This document shows positions 17,365 to 26,400 of a DNA stretch of 34,586 bases, piece by piece. The position numbers and the translations under genes are program-made. Origin of the DNA: Flaviaestuariibacter sp. Lineage in GTDB: Bacteria; Bacteroidota; Bacteroidia; Chitinophagales; Chitinophagaceae. The notes beneath the pieces are model-generated. The model did no database searches. It worked only from the letters and a program-made list of their open reading frames with translations, and was not told where the DNA came from. The stretch's first letter is position 1; each line of letters begins with the position of its first letter. The stretch is from assembly GCA_028288515.1 (NCBI GenBank), contig JAQBNP010000149.1, positions 1 to 34,586 on the forward strand, read 5' to 3'.

Positions 17365-18448
17365 GCGCCACATGCCGCATCAAAGACGTCAGCGCTTCCA
17401 CGCTTTCATAGGGCAGCGCGTTGTACAGCGACACCCGGAAGCCGCCCGCCGTGCGGTGGCCCTTAACGCCGACCATGCCTTCCGCGGCGCAGGTAGCAAG
17501 GAATTCTTTTTCCTGCGCCGGGTCGTCCATCACGAAGCAGACATTCATGCGACTGCGGTCTTCACGGTCAACCGTGCCGCGGAACAGGGGAAGCGCATCG
17601 ATTGTGTCATAGAGAAGCTTCGCCTTGCGCTCATTCTCCACTTCGATCGCCGCAACGCCACCCCTGGCCTTGAGCCAGCGAAGGGTCAGCATGCACAGGT
17701 ATACGGCAAAAACAGGCGGCGTGTTGAGCATCGATCCGGCCTCGATGTGGTTTCGGTAATCCATCATTGTCGGCAGCGGTCGATTGACCTTGCCGAGGAT
17801 CGTTTGATCAACGACCACGACGTTGACGCCTGCGGCCCCAATATTCTTCTGCGCACCGGCATAGATTAGACCGAACCGGTTGAAGTCCACCCGGCGGCTG
17901 AGAATATCGCTGCTCATATCGGCAACAAGCGGCACGTCCTTCTCATAGAACAGGTCGAAGTTTGCCCACTGCGTTCCGTAGATCGTATTGTTGGAGGTGA
18001 GGTGGAGATAGGTCGTTCTCGGGTCAACGGAAAACTGCTTCGGAAGGTACGTATAGCCTTTGTCTGCGGAGCTGCACACCACGTCCACGCCCCCATACAG
18101 CCGGGCTTCCTTGACGGCCTTCGACGCCCACACGCCGGTATCGGTGTATGCCGCCCGCTGGCCCTGGTTGAGCAGGTTCATCGGCACCTGGAAAAACTGT
18201 GTCGACGCGCCACCGTGCAGGAACATCACCTCATGGTCGGAGTCAAGGGCCATCAGCTCTTTCAGCTGGCCGATGGCCTCATCCATGATCGGCTGGAACA
18301 GCGACGTACGATGCCCGATCTCGAGGATGGAGAGTCCCGTACCATTGAAATCGAGGAGGGCGGCGCTGGCTTCCTGGAATACGGAGCGCGGGAGGATCGA
18401 CGGACCCGCATTGAAATTATGAACCGTTTTCTGTGTCGTTGTCTCCAT
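17351..18448 (-). CDS. serC: Phosphoserine aminotransferase
   Basis: A 365-residue class V aminotransferase. It opens with the SerC signature FNAGPSILP, has LEIGHRT, FLHGGASTQF (PLP phosphate binding), the PLP lysine K201 in YAGAQKNIGAAG, and ends with the typical GHRTAGGFRVSLYNALP. The enzyme makes O-phosphoserine from 3-phosphohydroxypyruvate and glutamate in serine biosynthesis (and can act in pyridoxal phosphate synthesis). Length is standard. No serA or serB is present in the window. The last four codons overlap the terminator of the convergent lipoprotein gene. A TTTCTTTG sequence about 25 bp before the start, one mismatch from the -7 consensus, may be its promoter. Confidence 0.96.
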   Translation of the reverse strand: METTTQKTVHNFNAGPSILPRSVFQEASAALLDFNGTGLSILEIGHRTSLFQPIMDEAIGQLKELMALDSDHEVMFLHGGASTQFFQVPMNLLNQGQRAAYTDTGVWASKAVKEARLYGGVDVVCSSADKGYTYLPKQFSVDPRTTYLHLTSNNTIYGTQWANFDLFYEKDVPLVADMSSDILSRRVDFNRFGLIYAGAQKNIGAAGVNVVVVDQTILGKVNRPLPTMMDYRNHIEAGSMLNTPPVFAVYLCMLTLRWLKARGGVAAIEVENERKAKLLYDTIDALPLFRGTVDREDRSRMNVCFVMDDPAQEKEFLATCAAEGMVGVKGHRTAGGFRVSLYNALPYESVEALTSLMRHVAQKKG

Positions 18449-18485
18449 GTTTCATCGTTGATGCGCTGCAAAGAAACGCATAATC

Positions 18486-19457
18486 CTAATCTTCCCCGCG
18501 ACCGAGAACGACGCCTTTGCGCCACGCGGCATCCAGCGCCTCGAAGGCTTTCTGGTCGGCATCCGAAAAAGGCCTCCCCGCAAGTCCGCCGAGGTCAGGC
18601 TGCCCGGCGTCCACCCAGGCCGTATACCAAAAAGAGGCCACCGCCTGGATGGCCTGGCGCATGCGCCGCTCGACCATGCCGCCAAGCCGCGCATCATAGG
18701 CGATCGTATACGCTTCGGAATACTGCCGCACGATCTTGCCGTTTCTTTCCTCGAACGCGAAGCGCCTGTCCGGGGAAAACCGGCGACTGAGCTCCTTCTC
18801 AACCGAGAGCACGGTATCGGCCGCCGCCGCGCTTTCGAGAACGCGCTGCCAGATCAATGCCGACGGCGCCTTCAGGTAGACCGCCCTGCCGATGAGAAAG
18901 TCCCAGTGGCTGTCGGCGAGCAGCTCAGGCACGCGGCTCTCCCAAAACGCATGGATGCCGCGCTGGTCCGTCAGCTGCCCGTTATGGTTGCTGCAGGCGT
19001 GCAGCGGCACATGGGCGTCGGCGATATAATGGCCGATCTCGGCCGACAGCTTCAGGATCCGCGGGCCATCGCCTTCGCGGAAAGCGGCCGTGAGCCTGGC
19101 TTTCATCACCATCACCCACCAGGGAAGGATGCCATGCTGCCGAAGCGTGTCCTCGGTGTAGCGCGCAACCGCATCCGTCCACCCGCGCGGAAGCGAATCG
19201 AACGGGAAGCGTCCATAGCGGTCAATGTCGATATAGTGGCGGGCGCCTTCTTCGGCCACGGCATAGCGACGCATGTCGGGGTCGACAGCATGATCGGTCA
19301 GGAAGCCGATGGACGGCTTGAAAAGAGCCAGCATCGCCGGCGGCAGGAGGAAGACGGCCATGCCGTTGATGCGGCGGTGACCGAAGAACCCCCAGCAATA
19401 GCAGGGCGTTTGAATGAGCAGGAACAGGGCGAGGACTATCAGGTTACGGTGTGACAT
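18486..19457 (-). CDS. Exported zinc-dependent phospholipase C / S1-P1 nuclease-fold protein
   Basis: A 323-residue protein with a signal peptide; the predicted mature N-terminus is Trp22 (CYC-WGFFGH), as in phospholipase C and S1/P1 nucleases, where the N-terminal Trp binds zinc. Further putative ligands are H27, HYIDID, then HYIADAHVPLH and HAFWE, together giving a trinuclear zinc site. It should hydrolyse phosphodiester bonds in the periplasm, either phospholipids or nucleic acid; the family cannot be split here. The track start lies nine codons upstream inside the DUF502 gene; ATG 19457 gives a 14-bp overlap with the DUF502 stop and a compact signal peptide, so translational coupling is likely. 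Most of the C-terminal half is a helical region with no motif. Confidence 0.85.
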   Translation of the reverse strand: MSHRNLIVLALFLLIQTPCYCWGFFGHRRINGMAVFLLPPAMLALFKPSIGFLTDHAVDPDMRRYAVAEEGARHYIDIDRYGRFPFDSLPRGWTDAVARYTEDTLRQHGILPWWVMVMKARLTAAFREGDGPRILKLSAEIGHYIADAHVPLHACSNHNGQLTDQRGIHAFWESRVPELLADSHWDFLIGRAVYLKAPSALIWQRVLESAAAADTVLSVEKELSRRFSPDRRFAFEERNGKIVRQYSEAYTIAYDARLGGMVERRMRQAIQAVASFWYTAWVDAGQPDLGGLAGRPFSDADQKAFEALDAAWRKGVVLGRGED

Positions 19458-20094
19458 CGGGCTTGACCTTGTCGTCGTCGACATTCGTCACGCCCCCGCT
19501 GATGGCAAATTTCATGGCATCTGTCGCGGCGACATTGGTGATGTGACGAACGCGCGCCACCGGCAGCAGGTAGACATTGCCGGCGATCGAATAGGCCATG
19601 GGAATATACACCGCTACATAGTCTGTAAAGCCGAAGTTTTCCACCCGTTCCTGTGTGATAAATCCCACCCGCCAGACATCCGTATCGTCGATATTGGCAA
19701 GCACCGGCTTGTTGAACTTCTTTTTCTCGCCGGCAAATGCCTCGAAGAAGTCTTTGACGGTCGAATAGATAAAGCGGATGCCCGGCGTTTTGCTCAGCAG
19801 GCTGTCGAACAGGTTGAAGGTCTTGAGCTTGATGAAGAAGGCGCTGAGGTAGCCCAGCAGGCAGATCGCCGCAATGATGATGAGGAAGCCAAGGCCGTAG
19901 TTCTGGATGCGGACACGCCCATCGGGGCCCTGCGTGGCGAAGATCGGCAGCAGGTCGTCGATGGAGGTGACGATCCAGTAAACGGCATAGAACGTAATGG
20001 CAACGGGCGCGATCACGAGCAGTCCCTGGAGGAAATATTGAAATAATTTACCAGGTCGGAAGCGTTCCGGCCCCGTCGGCTTCAGTTCATCCAT
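19444..20094 (-). CDS. DUF502 family membrane protein
   Basis: A 216-residue membrane protein with two hydrophobic segments (YFLQGLLVIAPVAITFYAVYWIV and LGFLIIIAAICLLGYLSAFFI), followed by the family pattern LSKTPGIRFIYSTVKDFFEAF, the VGFITQE segment and VYIPMAYSIAGNVYLLP. DUF502 proteins are conserved, of unknown function. The ATG at 20094 is chosen over the track's 20124 because a TACCTTTG -7 box lies between the two, four bases before 20094, so the longer form would start inside the promoter. The upstream ATG exists because the sequence TATGGATGAACTG is repeated. The gene overlaps the downstream phospholipase gene and is divergent from tetR. Confidence 0.88.
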   Translation of the reverse strand: MDELKPTGPERFRPGKLFQYFLQGLLVIAPVAITFYAVYWIVTSIDDLLPIFATQGPDGRVRIQNYGLGFLIIIAAICLLGYLSAFFIKLKTFNLFDSLLSKTPGIRFIYSTVKDFFEAFAGEKKKFNKPVLANIDDTDVWRVGFITQERVENFGFTDYVAVYIPMAYSIAGNVYLLPVARVRHITNVAATDAMKFAISGGVTNVDDDKVKPDVTP

Positions 20095-20142
20095 ACAACA
20101 AAGGTAACCGCGCAGTTCATCCATAAAAATGCGCAGTTCATA
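20083..20142. repeat. Start-region repeat CAGTTCATCCATA (two full, one shortened copy)
   Basis: CAGTTCATCCATA occurs at 20083-20095 (where it encodes the DUF502 start, Met-Asp-Glu-Leu, on the minus strand) and at 20113-20125. A third copy, CAGTTCATA, lies at 20134-20142. The longer word GCGCAGTTCAT at 20110 and 20131 is spaced exactly 21 bp. The copies surround the DUF502 -7 box, in the gap shared with divergent tetR. Confidence 0.6.
20099..20106 (-). promoter_or_regulatory. -7 promoter box of the DUF502 gene
   Basis: TACCTTTG on the minus strand matches TAnnTTTG exactly and ends four bases before the ATG, predicting a leaderless or near-leaderless transcript. A TTTT about 19 bp upstream is a weak -33 match. 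Confidence 0.55.
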
Positions 20143-20161
20143 AAAAAATAACGTCGGAAAC

Positions 20162-20192
20162 TTTGGCTACGAAAAAAGTTTCCATAGTTTTG
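20162..20192 (+). promoter_or_regulatory. Complete -33/-7 promoter of the tetR efflux operon
   Basis: TTTG (20162-20165), 19 bp, then TAGTTTTG (20185-20192) is a full match to the Bacteroidota TTTG-N19-TAnnTTTG promoter. It decides the TetR start: the ORF-track ATG at 20163 lies inside the promoter, so translation must begin at 20202. Confidence 0.75.
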
Positions 20193-20201
20193 CGGCCGAT
20201 T

Positions 20202-20816
20202 ATGGAGCCAAAAGAACGCATCCTCGCTAAAGCCCACGAGCTGTTCCTCCGCTACGGCATCCGGTCTGTTTCGATGGACGATATCGCCGCGCAAACCGGC
20301 ATGTCGAAAAAGACGCTGTACCAATATTATGTCGACAAGGAAGAACTGGTCAGCGCCGTCTTCACCGCCATCCTGGACGAAAAGAAATGCCAGTGCCTCG
20401 ACGACAAGAGCGGTGCCGACAACGCGCTCCACGAGGTCTTCCTTGCCTTCGACCGCGTGCAGGACATGTTTGCCACCATGAACCCGTCCGTCCTCTTCGA
20501 CATGGAGAAATACCATGCGCCGACGTTCACCAAGTTCAAGGCCTTCCAGAATAATTTCCTGTACAGCCTCATTAAGGCCAACCTGGAGCGCGGCATCACC
20601 GAGGGCCTCTACCGCCCGGAGATCGACATCGACATCATGACGCGCTACCGGATCCACAGCACGATGCTGTCGTTTTCACAGGACATCTTTCCAAACAACC
20701 GTACCCAGCTCGTTCACATCGAGCAGCAATTGCTGGAGCACTTCCTCTATGGGCTTGCGACACCGAAAGGCGACAAGCTCATCGAAAAATATAAAAAACA
20801 ACGAACCAAAAAATAA
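20202..20816 (+). CDS. TetR/AcrR-family transcriptional regulator of the efflux operon
   Basis: A 204-residue TetR protein. The N-terminal helix-turn-helix reads ILAKAHELFLRYGIRSVSMDDIAAQTGMSKKTLYQYYVDKEELV, the classical pattern; the rest is the all-helical ligand/dimer domain. It stands first in a tetR-tolC-MFP-RND operon, one base from the next gene's start, so it probably represses its own operon and responds to an exported compound or membrane stress. It is divergent from DUF502. Start fixed by the promoter (see 20162-20192). Confidence 0.93.
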   Translation: MEPKERILAKAHELFLRYGIRSVSMDDIAAQTGMSKKTLYQYYVDKEELVSAVFTAILDEKKCQCLDDKSGADNALHEVFLAFDRVQDMFATMNPSVLFDMEKYHAPTFTKFKAFQNNFLYSLIKANLERGITEGLYRPEIDIDIMTRYRIHSTMLSFSQDIFPNNRTQLVHIEQQLLEHFLYGLATPKGDKLIEKYKKQRTKK

Positions 20817-20817
20817 G

Positions 20818-22203
20818 ATGATGACTCAAAAGAAAGGAATGGTCACCGTGTTTCTCCTCCTGCTTCTCGGAAGCGCAGGGGCGCAGCAGCGGTACGAGCT
20901 CTCCGTCAGGGAAGCCGTTGACCTCGCTTACAAGAATGTTGTGGATGTCAAAAACGCCGAGATCGACTACCGCATCCAGGAAGCTCAGAACAAAGAGATC
21001 ACCGGCCGCGCTCTGCCGCAGGTGACAGGCTCCATCGGGGCGCAATATTACGTGCAGCTCCCCACCATCCTGTTCCCGAACGGCCAGGATGCGGCCATCT
21101 ACGGAGTGTTGCTTAAAGAGGGGCTCCTGCCCGCGGGTACCGTTGTGCCGCAGCCAACGCTCTCACCCGTTTCGTTCCAGCAGCCATGGAACCTCAGCAT
21201 CGGCGCAACCGTACAGCAGCTCCTCTTCCAGCCAGACGTGTTCGTCGGCCTGCAGGCACGGAAGACCTCCCTCGCCCTCTCCCGCGCCCAGCTCGAGCAA
21301 ACAAAAGAGCGCGTCAAGGACTCCGCCTACCGGCGCTACTACGCGATCCTCATCGCGGAAAAGCAACTCCAGTTTTTGGATTCAAGCATCGTGCGACTTG
21401 AAAAGCTGCACCATGACCAGACGATCCTGTTCAAGAACGGGTTTGCCGAGAAGCTCGACCTGGACCGGACCGAAGTGCAGCTCAATAATCTCAGGTCAAC
21501 CCGCAACATCGTGGACAACGGCGTGAGCATTTCCTACGCGGCCCTGAAATTTGCCATCGGCGTTTCGCAAAAAGATACCGTGATCCTGAAAGAAGAGCTG
21601 ACGCCGGAAACGCTCAAAGAAGGCATCCTGGACCAAAGCTTCGCGTATGAGAACCGCGCCGAGATCCGGACGCTGCAGATCGCGCGCGATTTCCAGCAGC
21701 TCGACGTGAGGCGCAATAAGCTCGCCGCCCTTCCCACCGCCGCTCTGGCCGGCAACTATTCCGTCAATGCGCAGGGACAGAAATTCTTTACAGACAAGAA
21801 TACACGTTGGTTGAAAAGCTCTTATATCGGCGTCAATATCAGCGTGCCCATCTTCGACGGGTTCCAACGAAAATACCGCACCCAGCAGGCGCAGCTTCGC
21901 GTCGATAAGATCGACAACAACATCACGTTTGCCAAGCAGGCCATCGACTTCCAGCTCGAAGCTTCCCAAACAAGCCTGAAGAGCGCGCTGCTCAACCTCG
22001 ATGCGCAGGAGCGAAACCTCCAGCTGGCCCTCCGTGTCTACAGCCTGACGAAGATCAAGTTCGAGCAGGGACTCGGCAGCTCTTTCGAAGTGCTGCAGGC
22101 CGATGCCGACTACCAGCAGGCACAGTCAAACTATTTCAATGCCCTGTACAACGCCACTGTGGCCCGCATCGGGTACCAGTCCTCGCTGGGCAGATTACAA
22201 TAA
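20818..22203 (+). CDS. TolC-family outer-membrane efflux protein
   Basis: A 461-residue protein with signal peptide (MVTVFLLLLLGSAGA-Q) and two long heptad-rich helical halves, the duplicated structure of the OMF/TolC channel: LSVREAVDLAYKNVVDVKNAEID in the first repeat and QAIDFQLEASQTSLKSALLNL plus YSLTKIKFEQGLGSSFEVLQADADYQQAQ in the second. It forms the outer-membrane exit duct of the RND pump. The track start is 23 codons upstream, inside tetR; ATG 20818 (ATGATGACT), directly after the tetR stop, is preferred. Confidence 0.93.
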   Translation: MMTQKKGMVTVFLLLLLGSAGAQQRYELSVREAVDLAYKNVVDVKNAEIDYRIQEAQNKEITGRALPQVTGSIGAQYYVQLPTILFPNGQDAAIYGVLLKEGLLPAGTVVPQPTLSPVSFQQPWNLSIGATVQQLLFQPDVFVGLQARKTSLALSRAQLEQTKERVKDSAYRRYYAILIAEKQLQFLDSSIVRLEKLHHDQTILFKNGFAEKLDLDRTEVQLNNLRSTRNIVDNGVSISYAALKFAIGVSQKDTVILKEELTPETLKEGILDQSFAYENRAEIRTLQIARDFQQLDVRRNKLAALPTAALAGNYSVNAQGQKFFTDKNTRWLKSSYIGVNISVPIFDGFQRKYRTQQAQLRVDKIDNNITFAKQAIDFQLEASQTSLKSALLNLDAQERNLQLALRVYSLTKIKFEQGLGSSFEVLQADADYQQAQSNYFNALYNATVARIGYQSSLGRLQ

Positions 22204-22233
22204 CCATCCACTGACTTCTTAAATAAACGACAG

Positions 22234-23391
22234 ATGAAAAAAAGCATATACGGTTTCATTCTCCTTGGGCTGCTGGCAGCCTGCAACAACGGGAAAAAGG
22301 ACAACGACGGCGATTTGAACGACAAGAAGGCAAAGCTCGAAAAGCTCCGCAAAGAGCAGCAGGATATCACCGCCGAAATGACCAAGCTCCAAAAAGAGAT
22401 CGCCCTTCTCGACACATCCGTGAAGAGCACCGGCAATCCGAAGCTCGTGACACTGGCGCCGGTGCAGGATCAAAATTTCGTGCATTATGTAGACCTCCAG
22501 GGTCGCATCGACGCGACGAATATTTCCTATGTCGCACCACCCAACGGCGCCGGCGGCATCGTGACGGCACTTTACGTCAGGCAGGGCGACAATGTCCGCA
22601 AAGGACAGGTACTGGCCCAGCTCGATGCCTCCCTCATCCGCCAGCAGATCGAGCCATTGCGCGTGCAGCTTGCCGCCGCCGAAGATGTATACCGCCGGCA
22701 AAAGAATGTGTGGGACCAGGGCATTGGCACCTACCAGCAGGTGCTCTCCGCGAAGACGGCCGTTGATAACCTGCGGAAGCAGATCGGCATCGTCCAGAAG
22801 CAGGCAAGCCTGATGACCGTCACAGCACCCGCGTCCGGCGTCGCCGACCAGGTGAACGTACGCGTCGGAGAAGCCTTTATGGGCGCGGGTCCAACAGGCC
22901 CCCAGATCCGCATCGTCAACACCGGCACACTGAAGATCATCGCCGACGTTCCCGAAAACTACCTGGGCCGGATCGGTGCGGGCAGCAACCTGCGCATCAC
23001 GCTTCCCAATATCAACAAGGTGTTCACGGCGAAAGTGAACGTGGCTGGCAAGATCATCGATCCAAGCAAGCGTACCTTCTATATCGAGGCGCCGATCCCC
23101 GCCGACCCCGCATTCAAGCCCAACCAGATCGCGGTGGTGCAAGTGCAGGATTATTCCAAATCTGCTGCGGTCACGATCCCCGTTAACACGCTCCAGAACG
23201 ATGAGAAAGGCAAGTTCGTGATGGTGGGCGTGATGGAAAATGGCAAGCTCATCGCCCGCAAGCGCGCCGTCGTGATCGGCGAATTGTACCAAGGGCAGCT
23301 TGAGGTTCGCAGCGGGCTCCAGGCCGGCGACCGCCTCATCACGGAAGGCTTCCAGAATCTATACGACGGCCAGCTCATTACCACTTCATAA
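22234..23391 (+). CDS. RND efflux periplasmic adaptor lipoprotein (MFP)
   Basis: A 385-residue protein with lipobox LLAAC (Cys17), so lipid-anchored. An unusual charged coiled-coil (residues about 28-60, KAKLEKLRKEQQDITAEMTKL) precedes the adaptor core, which has the lipoyl-like halves (ALYVRQGDNVRKGQVLAQLDASLI and MTVTAPASGVADQVNVRVGE), an alpha-hairpin between them, the beta-barrel (LKIIADVPENYLGRIGAG) and membrane-proximal domain. It links the TolC-like channel to the RND pump. Third gene of the operon, 30 bp after tolC. Confidence 0.93.
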   Translation: MKKSIYGFILLGLLAACNNGKKDNDGDLNDKKAKLEKLRKEQQDITAEMTKLQKEIALLDTSVKSTGNPKLVTLAPVQDQNFVHYVDLQGRIDATNISYVAPPNGAGGIVTALYVRQGDNVRKGQVLAQLDASLIRQQIEPLRVQLAAAEDVYRRQKNVWDQGIGTYQQVLSAKTAVDNLRKQIGIVQKQASLMTVTAPASGVADQVNVRVGEAFMGAGPTGPQIRIVNTGTLKIIADVPENYLGRIGAGSNLRITLPNINKVFTAKVNVAGKIIDPSKRTFYIEAPIPADPAFKPNQIAVVQVQDYSKSAAVTIPVNTLQNDEKGKFVMVGVMENGKLIARKRAVVIGELYQGQLEVRSGLQAGDRLITEGFQNLYDGQLITTS

Positions 23392-23426
23392 GACGAACCA
23401 ACGAACCACCAGCATAAACTTCCTTT

Positions 23427-26400
23427 ATGACCAGTCCACTACCGAACCCGCTCGACGGGGTCGATCCGAAAACAAAGAAATTCAAGCCCACGACCTGGAG
23501 CATCAAGAACCGCACGACGATCTACCTCCTCATGCTGTTCGTGACCATTGCGGGCGTGTTCCAGTTCATCACCCTGCCGAAAGAACAGTTTCCCGATATC
23601 GTGATCCCGAACATCTATGTTCAGACGATCTATGCGGGCAACACCCCCCGCGATATCGAAAACCTCGTCACCCAGCCGATCGAGAAAAAGATCAAGAGCA
23701 TCTCCGGCGTGAAGGTGAATAAGGTCACGAGCACCTCGCAGCAGGACTATTCCACGATCATCGTCGAGTTCGATACAGACGTCGATACCGACATCGCCCT
23801 TCAAAAAGTGAAGGACGCGGTGGACAAGGCCAAGACCGACCTGCCCAAAGACCTCACCCAGGAGCCGATCGTACTGGAGGTCAGCCTGTCAGACCAGCCC
23901 ATCATGTACGTGAACCTGAGCGGCAACTATGACCCGGTGCGATTGAAAACATATGCCGATGAGATGCAGGACCGCCTCGAGGAGCTGCCGCAGATCAACC
24001 GCGTAGACATCGTAGGCGCACCGGAGCGCGAGTTCCAGATCAACGTCGACAACCAGCGCATGCAGACCGCCGGCGTTACCTTCGACGACATCGCCGGAGC
24101 CGTTTCCCGCGAGAACCTCGATATCTCCGGCGGCCAGCTGGAGGTTGTCAATATGCGCCGCAACCTGCAGTTGAAAGGACAGTTCAAAACCGCGTTCGAT
24201 ATCCAGGGGCTTGTGATCCGCAACAGCAGCGGCGCGCCCATCTACGTGCGCGATATCGCCGATGTGCGCGACACCATCAAGGAGCGCGAGAGCTTTGCGC
24301 GCCTCAACGGCAAGCCCGTCATCACCCTCAACGTGGTGAAGCGCTCCGGCGAGAACCTGATCGAAACCGCTGCGGGTGTGGACAAGGTCGTGGAGGAGCT
24401 CAAAAGCTCCTTCTTTCCGAAAGACCTCGACGTCGTCATCACGGGCGATCAAAGCATCAACGCACGCAACTCCTTCAACGAGCTGGTGAACACCATCGTT
24501 ATTGGTTTCATCCTCGTGCTCGTGATCCTCATGTTCTTCATGGGTGTCGTCAATGCCTTCTTCGTGGCGCTCAGTGTGCCACTGAGCATCTTTGTGGCCT
24601 TCCTGTTCATCCCGGGCGCCGAGCTCATCGCCGGCTCAGCGGTGACCCTCAACTTCATCGTTCTCTTTGCGTTGCTGTTCGGTCTCGGCATCATCGTCGA
24701 CGACGCGATCGTGGTGATCGAGAACACGCACCGCATCTTCATGGAAGGGCGTGGACGCCTGAGCTCCGAGAAATCGGCGATGATGGCGGCCGGCGAGGTA
24801 TTCGTGCCCGTGCTGGCCGGTACCGTCACAACCCTTGCTCCATTCATTCCGCTTCTCTTCTGGCCCGGCATCATCGGCAAATTCATGATCTACCTGCCGA
24901 CCATGCTCATCTTCACGCTGGCAGCATCGCTTGTGGTGGCTTTCATCATGAACCCCGTTTTCGCTGTCGACTTCATGAACCATGAAGAAGGCGTGAAAGA
25001 ACCGAAGTCCGCCATCTTCCGCAAGAAGAGCCTTTGGGCAGCACTCGCCTTCGGCATCCTGCTTGACCTGATGGGCGCTACTTTCTTTGGCAACCTGATC
25101 CTGTTCATCCTGGTGCTGGCCATCTTCAACCGCTTTATCCTGGACGACGTGATCCATGCCTTCCAGAACCGCGTGCTGCCCGGCATCATGCGTCGCTATG
25201 AGCGCCTCCTGAATTGGTCGCTCCGCGGATGGCGCCCTGTGCATCTTTTGCTCGGCACCTTTGTCCTGTTCATTCTCAGCATCGTCATCTTCGGCATCGC
25301 TGCCAGCACCCAATGGGTAAAGGTGGTCTTCTTCCCGAAGGCAGATCCGAACTTCATTTATACGTATATCAAGCTCCCGGTCGGCACCGACGTTGAGTAT
25401 ACCGACTCCATCACGCACGTGCTCGAAGGCCGCGTGTACAAAGTGCTGGGCATGGAGAATGGAAAGAAGAACCCGATCGTGGAAAGCGTTATTTCCAATA
25501 CGGCGATCGGTGCGGCGGACCCCAGCAGCGGCGACCGAAGCACGCGCTCGGAGCTCGGCCGCATCCAGGTTTCCTTTGTTGAATTTGAAAAGCGTCACGG
25601 TGTTTCCACGGCGCCCTATCTCGATTCGATCCGCAGTGTCGTTCGCGGCATCCCGGGCGCAGAGATCTCCGTGGCGCAGGAATCGAGCGGCCCGCCCACC
25701 GATCCGCCCGTTAATATCGAAGTTGCGTCCGAAGACATCGACGCCCTCATCAAAACATCGGTCAGCCTGAAGAACTATCTCGACTCGGTGAACGTACCGG
25801 GCGTCGAAGAGCTTAAGATGGATGTTGACCTGAGCAACCCCGAGATAACCCTTCGTGTCAACCGCGAACGCGCCCTGATCGAAGGCGTATCCAGCGCGCA
25901 GATCGGTATGCAGATCCGCACCGCCCTCTTCGGCCGGGAGGTATCCAAGATCAAGGAAGGCGAGGACGAATACAAGATCCAGCTGCGCAACCAGGAGGTT
26001 CAACGCAAGAACCTTTCGGACCTCCTGAACATGACGGTATCCTTCCGCGATTTCAGCGGACAGGTCAAGCGCATCCCGATCAGCTCGCTGGTGTCTGTTG
26101 ACTTCACCAGCACGCAGGGCAGTGTGAAGCGAAAGAATTTCAAGCGCGTCATTTCCCTTCGCTCCAACGTTCTTGAATCAAAGGGCTACACCGCGCAATC
26201 CGTTAACACGCAGCTCACCGGCATCCTGGCAGGCTTCCGCAACAAGCCGGAGAACGTGACCATCTCTCAAACGGGCGAAGGCGCGCAACAGGCTGAAACA
26301 GTTGCTTTCCTTGGCAAAGCGCTGATGTATGCGCTCGGCATCATCCTGCTGACCCTGGTGATCCAGTTCAACTCGATCAGCAAGCCGATCATCATCCTCA

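Noticed and set aside
24636-26003. 455-residue minus-strand ORF
   Set aside because: Antisense shadow of the RND pump gene.
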